Shown here: positions 19,017 to 26,461 of the stretch, one piece after another | How the letters are laid out: every line of letters starts with the position of its first letter | Numbering within the stretch: the stretch's first letter is position 1 | Assembly (NCBI GenBank): GCA_002402105.1 | Contig: NVVD01000010.1 | Coordinates: forward strand, 53,230 to 109,213 | Source: Candidatus Cloacimonadota bacterium | GTDB taxonomy: Bacteria > Muiribacteriota > UBA6191 | DNA length: 55,984 nt | Direction of reading: 5' to 3' | The notes under the pieces: generated by a model | Told to the model about the DNA's origin: nothing | Seen by the model: the letters and a program-made list of their open reading frames with translations, nothing else | Databases searched by the model: none | Translations under genes and position numbers: made by a program

Positions 19017-20444
19017 CTAAAGTAGTAGATCATAAAGTAAAAATCTCATAACCTCTCCTAAATTAAGGTTATGTAAAAGAGGGTTTCTCCACTTTGCTTG
19101 AGGGTTTAGGTTCATTAGTGGAAGCAATTTTTTTGGTAAAACTTTTAAATCTTTGGCAATTTTTTCAAAACTTTCTGAATCTAATATTTTTGTAGGAAAT
19201 TGCCCTTGAAATGACCAATGGTATTCTCTATAAGAATTTAGATGTTTTTCTAGGGCTTTGAGTAAAATGATATCTTGATTGTCATGTGAAATAGTTGATG
19301 GATGAACACATAAAATAGATGCAATGACAGATAAGCCCCATTGATTTTCATCGAGTTTATTTAAATCTAGGCATGAATTAAGAATGTCTAATAGGTACTC
19401 TTTAACAAATTTTTGTTGATTGCTGGGGATGTAGTCAATTTTACTAGCGACAAACATTATTTTTTGTACATAATTACTAGAGTCAAATATAGATGGTTTC
19501 CACCAAGGTCGATCAAATGAAAACTCTGACAAGGTTGTCTTAAGAGACTTTGTAAAATCTTGATAGAGTTGAAAATCTCCAGATGATAAAGGAGAGATTA
19601 AATCAATTAAAGTTAATTGTCTATAAAATAGTTGAAAAGTATCTTTGTAAAAAGGTTTAGCATAAACATCTATATAGCTTTGATATCTTTTTTCTAGCTC
19701 TTGAAAAATTTTATCTTGATATTGGTTTTTACCTGATGTTAAGAGCTGAAATGGAAAAGGACAAAATTTCATATTTGCTTGTTCAAATTTAGCATCACCT
19801 GGCATGACAAATCGTCCAGGTTGTAGAAAATAAAATCCATTATTTTTAGCTTGAATTAAAAAATCCCTATATAGTAATGCCATTTGATTGCATTCTTCTT
19901 GTGGATTATTGTCAAAATGAAACTTTTGGTTAATAATATCATCACAATAATTCAAAAACTTTTTATAAAGCGGATTATTTGAATGAAATTTGTCGTACGT
20001 TTTTAGTAGGTCAATAGACCAATCAAAATGACTAGTATTTCTTAGATTTAAATCAAGTAGCCATTCGCCAGGGTAATCTACAAATCGTAGTTTTAAGTTT
20101 GTTTTTCGATTAAGACCAAAATTTTGAAAGAAGCTATTAGATACAAATTTTAAATCAATGTCATAATAGCTAATACAATCTGTAGATTCTGGAAATTTCG
20201 GTAAAACTTTTAAATTTTCTTTGCCTTTAATAGCTTCTATATTTTGATATAAAGGAAACTCTGGCAAGTGTGGAGGTAAGGGTGCTGAAATAGCCGAAAA
20301 CTCTCGATTACCCTTTGGAAAGAAATTACTTATTTTTTTTTCGTGCAATAATTGATTTAAGATTGCACTAATAAAAACGGTTTTACCAGACTGACGGAGT
20401 CCTGTTATACCAAAGTGTATTCTGTCATTTATAAAGGGCCACAT
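19017..20444 (-). CDS. YcjX-like (DUF463) P-loop nucleotide-binding protein
   Basis: The 475-residue protein has FGITGLRQSGKTVFISAILNQ at its N-terminus, with Walker A GLRQSGKT at 15-22, and RFVDYPGEWLLDLNL near 120-135, a YcjX family hallmark in the G3/Walker B position. MFVASKIDYIPSNQ near 327-340 probably forms the base-recognition (SKxD) motif. In Escherichia coli, YcjX is a stress-linked GTPase encoded with ycjF near the phage-shock genes; no psp gene is visible here. It heads a three-gene minus-strand operon with the YcjF-like protein and a GT41 enzyme. The ribosome site is weak. Confidence 0.82.
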   Translation of the reverse strand: MWPFINDRIHFGITGLRQSGKTVFISAILNQLLHEKKISNFFPKGNREFSAISAPLPPHLPEFPLYQNIEAIKGKENLKVLPKFPESTDCISYYDIDLKFVSNSFFQNFGLNRKTNLKLRFVDYPGEWLLDLNLRNTSHFDWSIDLLKTYDKFHSNNPLYKKFLNYCDDIINQKFHFDNNPQEECNQMALLYRDFLIQAKNNGFYFLQPGRFVMPGDAKFEQANMKFCPFPFQLLTSGKNQYQDKIFQELEKRYQSYIDVYAKPFYKDTFQLFYRQLTLIDLISPLSSGDFQLYQDFTKSLKTTLSEFSFDRPWWKPSIFDSSNYVQKIMFVASKIDYIPSNQQKFVKEYLLDILNSCLDLNKLDENQWGLSVIASILCVHPSTISHDNQDIILLKALEKHLNSYREYHWSFQGQFPTKILDSESFEKIAKDLKVLPKKLLPLMNLNPQAKWRNPLLHNLNLGEVMRFLLYDLLL

Positions 20445-20478
20445 TGTTTAAGCTTTCATATCAAGGGTTATTTATATT

Positions 20479-20508
20479 CAAATACAAGTGGTTATCCTGT
20501 TTTGATAT
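20479..20508 (+). repeat. Copy of a 26-base intergenic motif also found at 23381
   Basis: CAAATACAAGTGG followed directly by TTATCCTGTTTTG matches 23 of 26 positions of a motif at 23381-23406. Both can form a small hairpin through CAAA/TTTG around an 18-base loop. The copy lies between divergent ycjX and the DUF3365 gene. Nature unknown: regulatory RNA, protein site, or remnant of a small mobile repeat. Confidence 0.4.
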
Positions 20509-20554
20509 ATATGTAAATTATACTTTATATACAGCTAAAACAAAAAGGAGGGTA

Positions 20555-20578
20555 CAAAAAGATAAGTGTATCTTTTTG
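20555..20578. terminator. Perfect 10-bp hairpin between divergent genes
   Basis: CAAAAAGATA and TATCTTTTTG pair perfectly around AGTG. It lies between the divergent ycjX and DUF3365 genes, with GGAGGG just upstream. It resembles a terminator or an operator, and could end a short upstream transcript. No known riboswitch consensus was recognised. Confidence 0.35.
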
Positions 20579-20646
20579 AGAGGTAGGCATACTATTTGCA
20601 TAGATTGAATTATTAATTAGACATACATATTACTCAGGAGATTTAA

Positions 20647-21228
20647 ATGAAAAAAATGATTGTTATACTTTTACTATCAAGTACTTATATATTTGCATCA
20701 GGTACACAAAGACACTTTAATCCAGGAGATGGAGAGAGATTGATTAAAGAAATTGATATATTAAAAAAAGGAAGAAGAATAAGCGCTGAATTAATGACTC
20801 ATCTGGGCAGCGCATTAAAAGAGTCGATAAAAAAAAATGGTTTTGTAAAATCTGTTGAAGTTTGTAGTTTAAAGGTATTGCCGATGACTGAAAAAATTCG
20901 TAAAAAATATAAGCTAAAAAGTATAAAAAGAATAAGTACTAAAACCAGAAACATTAATAATGCACCTGATAAATTAGATCAGATTGCTATTGATTATCTT
21001 AAAAAAGAAAAAAAGTCCTCATATTTACAACAGCAAGTTAAATCAGGAAAGTTTTTTTATAGGTTTTATAGATCAATTGGTATAAAAGATACCTGTTTAA
21101 ATTGTCATGGTACTAGAAAAGATATGAAAATAATGACTCGAAGTAAAATAGCAAAAATATATCCAAACGATAAAGCGCTAGATTATAAAATAGGAGACTT
21201 TAGAGGAGTTATAAGACTAGAGTTTTAA
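20647..21228 (+). CDS. Periplasmic DUF3365 (Tll0287-like) monoheme c-type protein
   Basis: The 193-residue product begins with a signal peptide (MKKMIVILLLSSTYIFASG). It carries one c-type heme site CLNCH at 150-154 and the DUF3365 pattern around it (ETISLKVLP-like VEVCSLKVLPMTEKIRKKY, FFYRFYRSIGIKDTCLNCHG, GDFRGVIRLEF). Members of this family are heme-binding sensor or electron-transfer domains; here the domain stands alone without a kinase or cyclase. AGGAG precedes the ATG at 7 bases. It is probably monocistronic, exported and soluble in the periplasm. A pentaheme lipoprotein at 32.6 kb is the only other cytochrome visible. Confidence 0.85.
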   Translation: MKKMIVILLLSSTYIFASGTQRHFNPGDGERLIKEIDILKKGRRISAELMTHLGSALKESIKKNGFVKSVEVCSLKVLPMTEKIRKKYKLKSIKRISTKTRNINNAPDKLDQIAIDYLKKEKKSSYLQQQVKSGKFFYRFYRSIGIKDTCLNCHGTRKDMKIMTRSKIAKIYPNDKALDYKIGDFRGVIRLEF

Positions 21229-21322
21229 ATTACTTTTATATATTAAAGCTATTCATTGAAATTAGATGAGTAGTTTTTTTTTGCTTAAAAAAGAAAATTA
21301 GATTGATTTGAAACAATTTGCA

Positions 21323-21349
21323 TTGACTTTGCGTAGTATGTTTTGTAAT
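21323..21349 (+). promoter_or_regulatory. Possible promoter of the QNG-rich lipoprotein gene
   Basis: TTGACT at 21323 and TGTAAT at 21344 are 15 bases apart, 24 bases before the preferred start. The spacing is short, so this is tentative. Confidence 0.33.
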
Positions 21350-21372
21350 CAAAAACTAAATTGGATATTGCC

Positions 21373-22692
21373 ATGAAAAAATTAATCAAACAAGTATTAG
21401 GAAGTCTAGCTGGAGTAGCTCTTTTATCTTCATGTTCATTTGCGAACAACGGATACGGACAAACACCAAATTATGGGTCAAGCCAGTATTATGGTGCTTA
21501 TAATTCAGGTCAAGGATATTCTGGTAACAGCTATCAAACTTCATATTATTCACAGGGGTATAACTCTTATAATCAAGGGTACCAAGGACAATATCAAACT
21601 CAGAATACTGGTATGGGTAATAATTTTTCTTATGTTGATAACAACTGGATTGAAGATCAATTAAGGTTTGCTGTTACTGACGTAAATCAAAATAGACCTT
21701 ATCAGGCAATGCAAAAATTGTATTCTTTAAGTTCTTATGTACGAAAGTTTGGAGACTCTGAGCTATACAGAAGAGTTCAATTGACAATTCAACTTGGTTA
21801 TAAGTCAAGTTTAAAAACAGAAATTAATAGTATTTATGGTTCTTTCAAATCAGGAGGAATGCGTCTTGGTTGGGAATCTGGTGCAAACCAAAGTTATCAA
21901 GGTCAAGATGATTTGTCTAAAAAATATATTACAGATCAGTTTAGATTAGTGATGGCAGACTTAAACTCAGGTCAGCAAAACCGTGCAAGACAGCGTTTAA
22001 GAGCGTTACAAGGTGCAATTCCACCACAAGGTAATGAGAGATTAGTCAGAAGAGTTTATTATGCGGCAAGTGTAAATAGACCATCTCAAATGAAAACAGA
22101 AGTTCAATCTATTATTAGTGAAATCAATGCTGGCACTCTATTATTAAACGATACAGAAAATAATGCAGCTAATTTTTATGGTACAGGTACAAATCCTTAC
22201 TCTCAACCAGATTATTCTGGAGTGGGTGGGGGGTCTTATACACAAGGTGGCGGTTCTTATAATCAAAATCCTGGTGGTTTTCAGGGTGATGGGAGATACG
22301 GAACTCCGGGTCAATATCAACCACAGCCTCAGCCAGTTCAAACAGGTTTACCTCCATTTGGTAACAATACAGCGCAAAACCCAGGCTATGATACTGTAAA
22401 CTATAATGAACAAAATAACGGAAACCCAAGTAATAATGGACAAGGCTCAAGTGGAATTGATTTTAATCAAAATAATCCTTATCAACCAAGTACAAATAAT
22501 GGTACATCAGCTCCAACAACTCAGGCTCCACAAGCTCCAACAGTTGACTTAGCCCAGTTAAAATCAAATGTCAATGAGGCTTATAGTAAATTAAAAACAG
22601 CTTTAGCTAGTGGTGATGGAGATAAAATCATGACAGCTAGAGATGAGTATGCTAAGGTTCAAGCTGCTTATGAGGCTGGTAAAAATCAATAG
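21373..22692 (+). CDS. Gln/Asn/Gly/Tyr-rich lipoprotein with a duplicated helical domain
   Basis: I prefer the ATG at 21373 to a TTG four codons upstream, because it gives a normal signal peptide with lipobox LSSC (Cys21), and GGA lies 7 bases before it. The mature 419 residues hold a Tyr/Gly/Gln stretch, two homologous helical units (WIEDQLRFAVTDVNQNRPYQ and YITDQFRLVMADLNSGQQ, about 95 residues apart), a Gly/Pro/Gln/Asn-rich low-complexity region at about 265-380, and a C-terminal helix. Function unknown. The family is not recognised. It is probably anchored in an envelope membrane by the lipidated Cys. Stop and next start overlap (TAGTG), so the downstream methyltransferase-like gene is coupled. 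Confidence 0.85.
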   Translation: MKKLIKQVLGSLAGVALLSSCSFANNGYGQTPNYGSSQYYGAYNSGQGYSGNSYQTSYYSQGYNSYNQGYQGQYQTQNTGMGNNFSYVDNNWIEDQLRFAVTDVNQNRPYQAMQKLYSLSSYVRKFGDSELYRRVQLTIQLGYKSSLKTEINSIYGSFKSGGMRLGWESGANQSYQGQDDLSKKYITDQFRLVMADLNSGQQNRARQRLRALQGAIPPQGNERLVRRVYYAASVNRPSQMKTEVQSIISEINAGTLLLNDTENNAANFYGTGTNPYSQPDYSGVGGGSYTQGGGSYNQNPGGFQGDGRYGTPGQYQPQPQPVQTGLPPFGNNTAQNPGYDTVNYNEQNNGNPSNNGQGSSGIDFNQNNPYQPSTNNGTSAPTTQAPQAPTVDLAQLKSNVNEAYSKLKTALASGDGDKIMTARDEYAKVQAAYEAGKNQ

Positions 22693-23363
22693 TGAAACAA
22701 AAGTTAATTAGGCTAATTGCTGTATGTGGTTTTTCTTTCTTAACTTATAAGCACTGTTCACATTATCAAATATATTTTTGGAAGTCCCTCTGGTTAATGG
22801 AGGGACTTTTGTATTTTGGCTTCATTTTAGCTTACTTATTTAGAAAAGACCCTGTATCAGAAGCAAAAGGTGTCAAAGAAATCTTATTGCCTCTATTGTG
22901 TGGAGTTTTTCCTTTCTTTTTAATGTATGATTTGCCAGACTATAAATTAGCTGTTCAAATCATAGAGCAAGGTAACTTTAATTTATCAAGTTTAAATTCA
23001 TTGATTAAATATTCTCCTATTGTTGGAGAAGGTTTAAGAATTTATGCTTGGTTTTTTTTATTTATAGGAACATGTATAACGGTTACTGCTCTATATACAC
23101 TTCGTTCTTCCTTTAGTATAATGACTGAGGCACGGGTTTTAGTTACAAAAGGTATTTACTCTTATATTCAGCACCCCATGTATTTAGGTGAATATATTGC
23201 TGCATTTGGGTCGGCATTGTTGCGTAGTAGTCCTGAAAAATGGCTGATCTATTTTCTTTTTGTTATATTGCAATGGATTCGTTTAAAAAATGAAGAAAAG
23301 AAACTCAAGAAGAGTTTTAAAAAGTACGAAGAATATAAAAGTAAATGTTTAATTCGATTTTAA
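22692..23363 (+). CDS. Isoprenylcysteine carboxyl methyltransferase-like membrane protein
   Basis: The 223-residue protein has about five hydrophobic segments and the family C-terminal signature: LVTKGIYSYIQHPMYLGEY, then IRLKNEEKKLKKSFKKYEEYK. ICMT/PEMT-family enzymes are membrane-embedded SAM-dependent methyltransferases; in bacteria the substrates are mostly unknown lipids or lipidated compounds. A GTG start at 22692 overlaps the stop of the lipoprotein gene; no closer ATG fits. The coupling to a lipoprotein is suggestive only. Confidence 0.78.
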   Translation: MKQKLIRLIAVCGFSFLTYKHCSHYQIYFWKSLWLMEGLLYFGFILAYLFRKDPVSEAKGVKEILLPLLCGVFPFFLMYDLPDYKLAVQIIEQGNFNLSSLNSLIKYSPIVGEGLRIYAWFFLFIGTCITVTALYTLRSSFSIMTEARVLVTKGIYSYIQHPMYLGEYIAAFGSALLRSSPEKWLIYFLFVILQWIRLKNEEKKLKKSFKKYEEYKSKCLIRF

Positions 23364-23373
23364 GTATTATATT

Positions 23374-23506
23374 TTATACCCAAATGCAAATGGTTTTCCT
23401 GTTTTGGGTTCATAACCAACTAGAGAAAACCGTAGGTTTTAAAAAGCTTCCCAAGCTTTGTGGTTTTCCGTGTAACGGAAAAACCACTTCTGGTTGGGTA
23501 TTATAC
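23374..23506 (+). other. Multi-hairpin intergenic element upstream of pilM
   Basis: Nearly the whole gap can fold. Outer arms: TATACCCAA at 23376-23384 against TTGGGTAT at 23494-23501. A second stem: CCAACTAG (23416-23423) with CTGGTTGG (23490-23497), partly exclusive with the first. Inside: AAAACC/GGTTTT around GTA (23426-23440), AAAGCTT/AAGCTTT around CCC (23443-23459), and GTGGTTTTCCG/CGGAAAAACCAC around TGTAA (23460-23487). The 5' end carries the 26-base motif shared with 20479. It may be a leader RNA controlling the pilM operon, a small RNA, or a MITE-like palindromic repeat. It does not fit the c-di-GMP riboswitch consensus. Confidence 0.55.
23381..23409 (+). repeat. Copy of the 26-base intergenic motif also found at 20479
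   Basis: CAAATGCAAATGG followed by TTTTCCTGTTTTG differs from the 20479 copy at three of 26 positions. Here it is the 5' part of the folded element before pilM, and its ends extend to ACCCAAA/TTTGGGT. Confidence 0.45.
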
Positions 23507-23524
23507 AATTTTAGCAGGTTTTAG

Positions 23525-24616
23525 ATGGCAAATATTTTTTTTGGTAGAGGGAAAAGAGAAAAATTAATTGTAGAGGTTTGTAGTAATGGATTAAGGGCTT
23601 TAAAATTAAGTAAAGAAGAAGACTCAAAAATTGAGTCAGTATTTTTAGCTGCTTGGCCTTATCGTCTGGCAAAAGAAGAAGAAGACTTTGTAGATCAATT
23701 AAAAAAAAGTTTAAAGTCTTTAGCAGCACAGTTTTCTCCAAAGCAGCATTCTGTTATTGTTTGTGCAACCGATCATAGTAATAGACAAAAGTTTTTTCAA
23801 ACAGTAGTTATTGAAGATGAAGAAGAACTAGAAGACTTTTTATTAACAAAAAAAATAATGCCAAATGAAGAAGATTTTGTTTCAGAAGTACATTTAATTG
23901 GAAAAAGTATTTCTGAAATTAAAAACTCTCAAGATATATTGATTCAAAGTGTATTTAGATTTCCAGCTCAAGATGCAATGGATGCCTTAGAAGAACTAGG
24001 ATATGAACTAGACTCATTAGAGTATTCAAGTAATAGTTTAGCACCTTATTATGAGGCTTATTATGACGAAGACTCAAAGTCCCATGATGTTTTATTATCT
24101 ATGGATTGGGAAACCTGTATTTACAATGTTTATTATCAGGGGGAGCTTCGCTTTTCACATTGTATCGCTTTTAATTTATCATCTTTCGTTGACTTGATTA
24201 TTCAAAAAATGGAGCTTGATGAAAATTCAGCAATGCTTCTTGTTCAAGATGAGCTTTTCAGTTTTGTTTTAAAAGATAAGCCTTCTCAATATGATATCCC
24301 AGAAGACGTCGTAAATGAAATTAAAGCAGAGCTTGAATATCTAAAAACAGAGTTAGATCGTTGTAAGGCTTTTTATATCTCAAGAGTGCTTGAATGGAAA
24401 ATTGAGAATATTTCAAAAATTATTTGTACGGGTATTTTAGCCGAAATACCTGTGTTAGTAGATTATATTAAAGATAACTTAGATATTCCTGTAACTTCAT
24501 ATAAACCAGTAGAGCAAATGAACTTGAGCGAAGAAGTAGAAGCAAAACTTAAGGGTGGATTGCATCATCACTTTAATTGTATTTTAGGTTTGGCTTTGGC
24601 TTATCAAGGAGAATAG
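23525..24616 (+). CDS. pilM: PilM-like type IV pilus assembly protein
   Basis: The 363-residue protein begins with a beta-strand-rich segment (KLIVEVCSNGLRALKLSKE) like the actin-fold start of PilM, followed by VIVCATDHSNRQKFFQTVVI and an acidic stretch DEEELEDFLLTKKI that fits the PilM 1B region. A late motif, SKIICTGILAEIPVLVDYIKD, resembles the phosphate-2 loop. Similarity is weak by eye; the gene order PilM-PilN-PilO-secretin is strong support. PilM sits on the cytoplasmic side and binds the PilN tail. The gene starts 18 bases after a folded intergenic element and heads the operon. Confidence 0.75.
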   Translation: MANIFFGRGKREKLIVEVCSNGLRALKLSKEEDSKIESVFLAAWPYRLAKEEEDFVDQLKKSLKSLAAQFSPKQHSVIVCATDHSNRQKFFQTVVIEDEEELEDFLLTKKIMPNEEDFVSEVHLIGKSISEIKNSQDILIQSVFRFPAQDAMDALEELGYELDSLEYSSNSLAPYYEAYYDEDSKSHDVLLSMDWETCIYNVYYQGELRFSHCIAFNLSSFVDLIIQKMELDENSAMLLVQDELFSFVLKDKPSQYDIPEDVVNEIKAELEYLKTELDRCKAFYISRVLEWKIENISKIICTGILAEIPVLVDYIKDNLDIPVTSYKPVEQMNLSEEVEAKLKGGLHHHFNCILGLALAYQGE

Positions 24617-24623
24617 TTGATTT

Positions 24624-25349
24624 ATGGCTAAGAAAAAATCAAAACGAAATCAAAAAAAGGGCTTAGACCAACGTGATTATATGGTTTATGGGGTTTATGC
24701 TCTATTATTTTTATTTATAGTTTTTAGTGCTTTTGTTGGCAAGGGTAACCAAAAAGAAAAGTTAATGGTAGAAGCTCAAAAAAAGGCTTTAACTAAAGAA
24801 AAAAGCAAGATAAAAAGTAACTCTAGAAAGTTAGAAAGAGAGTTAAAAGTCTGGCGTGCTAGAAGGGATGAAAGTAAGTCAAAGCTAAGCAAAGAAAAAA
24901 ATGAATATGATTTTGTTGTGGGTACATCTTTAGAGTATGCAAAAAAAAATAAGCTTCTAATGGCTATTTGGGAGTCTATAGATAAGGTTAGAAACTTGGC
25001 AATTGCCTCTGTTACGGTGGCTCAAAATGAAGTAGATATAGTCATGCATGCTCAGTCAGATGTTTATTTGACGGAGTTTATGTCTGAATTAAATCGTAGA
25101 AAAGATATTATTCAAACGATTCAAATTGTAGAATCTCGAATTGAAGTGATAGATAAAAAAGTAGGGAAAGAAGTTCTTTTAGGAATATTAAAGATTATTG
25201 CAAAAAGACCTAACATTAAAAATAAATTAGCAAAAAAATTGAATAAAAAATCTGTCGAGGATGATATTACCCTAAAAGAAGAAATAAAGAAAAAATCGTT
25301 GAAAAAGAAATCAAAACCATCTAAAAAACGAAGAAAGAAGAGGTCATAA
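24624..25349 (+). CDS. pilN: PilN-like inner-membrane pilus protein with a basic C-terminal tail
   Basis: The 241-residue protein has a short Lys/Arg-rich cytoplasmic N-terminus, one membrane helix at about 19-39 (MVYGVYALLFLFIVFSAFVG), a coiled-coil region at about 45-100, and a small ferredoxin-like domain. This is the PilN plan. The last 40 residues are a very basic tail (KKKSKPSKKRRKKRS), unusual for PilN. AAGGAG lies a long 12 bases before the ATG, inside the end of pilM. The next gene follows after 3 bases. Confidence 0.72.
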   Translation: MAKKKSKRNQKKGLDQRDYMVYGVYALLFLFIVFSAFVGKGNQKEKLMVEAQKKALTKEKSKIKSNSRKLERELKVWRARRDESKSKLSKEKNEYDFVVGTSLEYAKKNKLLMAIWESIDKVRNLAIASVTVAQNEVDIVMHAQSDVYLTEFMSELNRRKDIIQTIQIVESRIEVIDKKVGKEVLLGILKIIAKRPNIKNKLAKKLNKKSVEDDITLKEEIKKKSLKKKSKPSKKRRKKRS

Positions 25350-25352
25350 CTT

Positions 25353-26360
25353 ATGTTTGAATCACTTCGTTTACAAGAAAAAATATTGATTGCTGTTTTA
25401 ATAGTTTTTATCCCTAGTTATACTTTTTATAGCAGAATTATAGCTCCTAGATTTGGAGCAAGTGCTTTAAAAGGTACTCAAAGACGTATAATTAAGCTAA
25501 ATAAAGATTTAGGTAAGTTACGAACCACAGAAAATAACATGACGAATGAGCTTGCTTCATTACAACAAGTAATCACTAATACAGATAAGCGTATTGCCAG
25601 AATGAGAAACGAAGCTCAAGAGTTTAAAAAGTTTATTTTAGGTCAAAACTATGAACAAGAGCTATATCAATATTTATTTGGTAGAGATGCTAGGTATAAT
25701 TTAATAGCTTTGGGTAATAGTCCTAAAAGGATTCCTAAAAACAGTTATACAGAGATTATTTATACATATTTAGTAAAAGGTCAATTTATTGATGTAGTTA
25801 AGCTGGTTAAAAAAATTGAGAATGTCTCAAAATCGGTTTCTATTTCATCATTAACTTTAGAAAGACCTAAGAAAAAATCTAAGGATGGAGTTCAAAAAGA
25901 TAAGGGACTGATACAGGCGAAATTAAAAATTCATGTAATTTTTTCATCATTGGGTACAGCCCTATCTTTTGAGGAATTTAAGAAAAACGAACCAAAACTA
26001 GAGGTTAAAAAAATTGATGGGAACCCTTGGGATTCAAACTTTGGTGAAGCAGAAAAAAGTATCGAAGGGCCTAATAGTGCTGTAAAAAAATTAATTTTAA
26101 GGTCTGTTATTTATGCTTATTCTGATATAGAGCGTTCAGCTTTATTCGGAAATGGTTTAGGTTGGAAAAAACAAGGAGATGAGTTTTTAATTGAGCCTAG
26201 AAAAAGCCATACTTTGGTTCGTCTGTTACATATTGGTGGTAAATACACTGTTGTCAAACATTTAAATAAAAATGAAGTTTTTAAGCTGACTTTAAATGTA
26301 AGTGCTGAAGATGAAACAGAGAGAAATATAGTTGAATTAATACCATATACAAATGAATAG
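25353..26360 (+). CDS. pilO: PilO-like inner-membrane pilus protein
   Basis: The 335-residue protein has one N-terminal membrane helix at about 10-27 (ILIAVLIVFIPSYTFYS), a coiled coil at about 43-95 (LNKDLGKLRTTENNMTNEL), and a periplasmic domain. Position after pilN and this layout identify it as PilO-like. The C-terminal 100 residues (from about FGEAEKSIEGPN) are longer than usual and may replace part of the absent PilP (inference). GAGG lies 9 bases before the start. A 68-base gap with a small hairpin separates it from the secretin frame. Confidence 0.72.
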   Translation: MFESLRLQEKILIAVLIVFIPSYTFYSRIIAPRFGASALKGTQRRIIKLNKDLGKLRTTENNMTNELASLQQVITNTDKRIARMRNEAQEFKKFILGQNYEQELYQYLFGRDARYNLIALGNSPKRIPKNSYTEIIYTYLVKGQFIDVVKLVKKIENVSKSVSISSLTLERPKKKSKDGVQKDKGLIQAKLKIHVIFSSLGTALSFEEFKKNEPKLEVKKIDGNPWDSNFGEAEKSIEGPNSAVKKLILRSVIYAYSDIERSALFGNGLGWKKQGDEFLIEPRKSHTLVRLLHIGGKYTVVKHLNKNEVFKLTLNVSAEDETERNIVELIPYTNE

Positions 26361-26461
26361 TTAAAAACCTATACAAAATTTATTAAAAAGTGCTACTTTT
26401 TGTCCGACTATTGGAACAGGGATAATATTTGTTTTTTATCTTTGAACCCAATGGAGATCCT

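Noticed and set aside
23374..23506. c-di-GMP (GEMM) riboswitch before pilM
   Set aside because: The conserved GEMM-I core and tetraloop-receptor sequences are absent, although the folded region itself is retained as a finding.
26385..26401. Hairpin AAAAAGT/ACTTTTT between pilO and the secretin gene as a terminator
   Set aside because: It is short, with one G-C pair and no T-run beyond the stem, and the genes look like one operon.
26429..26461. Longer N-terminus of the secretin gene
   Set aside because: The ATG at 26462 has GGAG at good spacing and starts a signal peptide; the upstream 11 codons do not.
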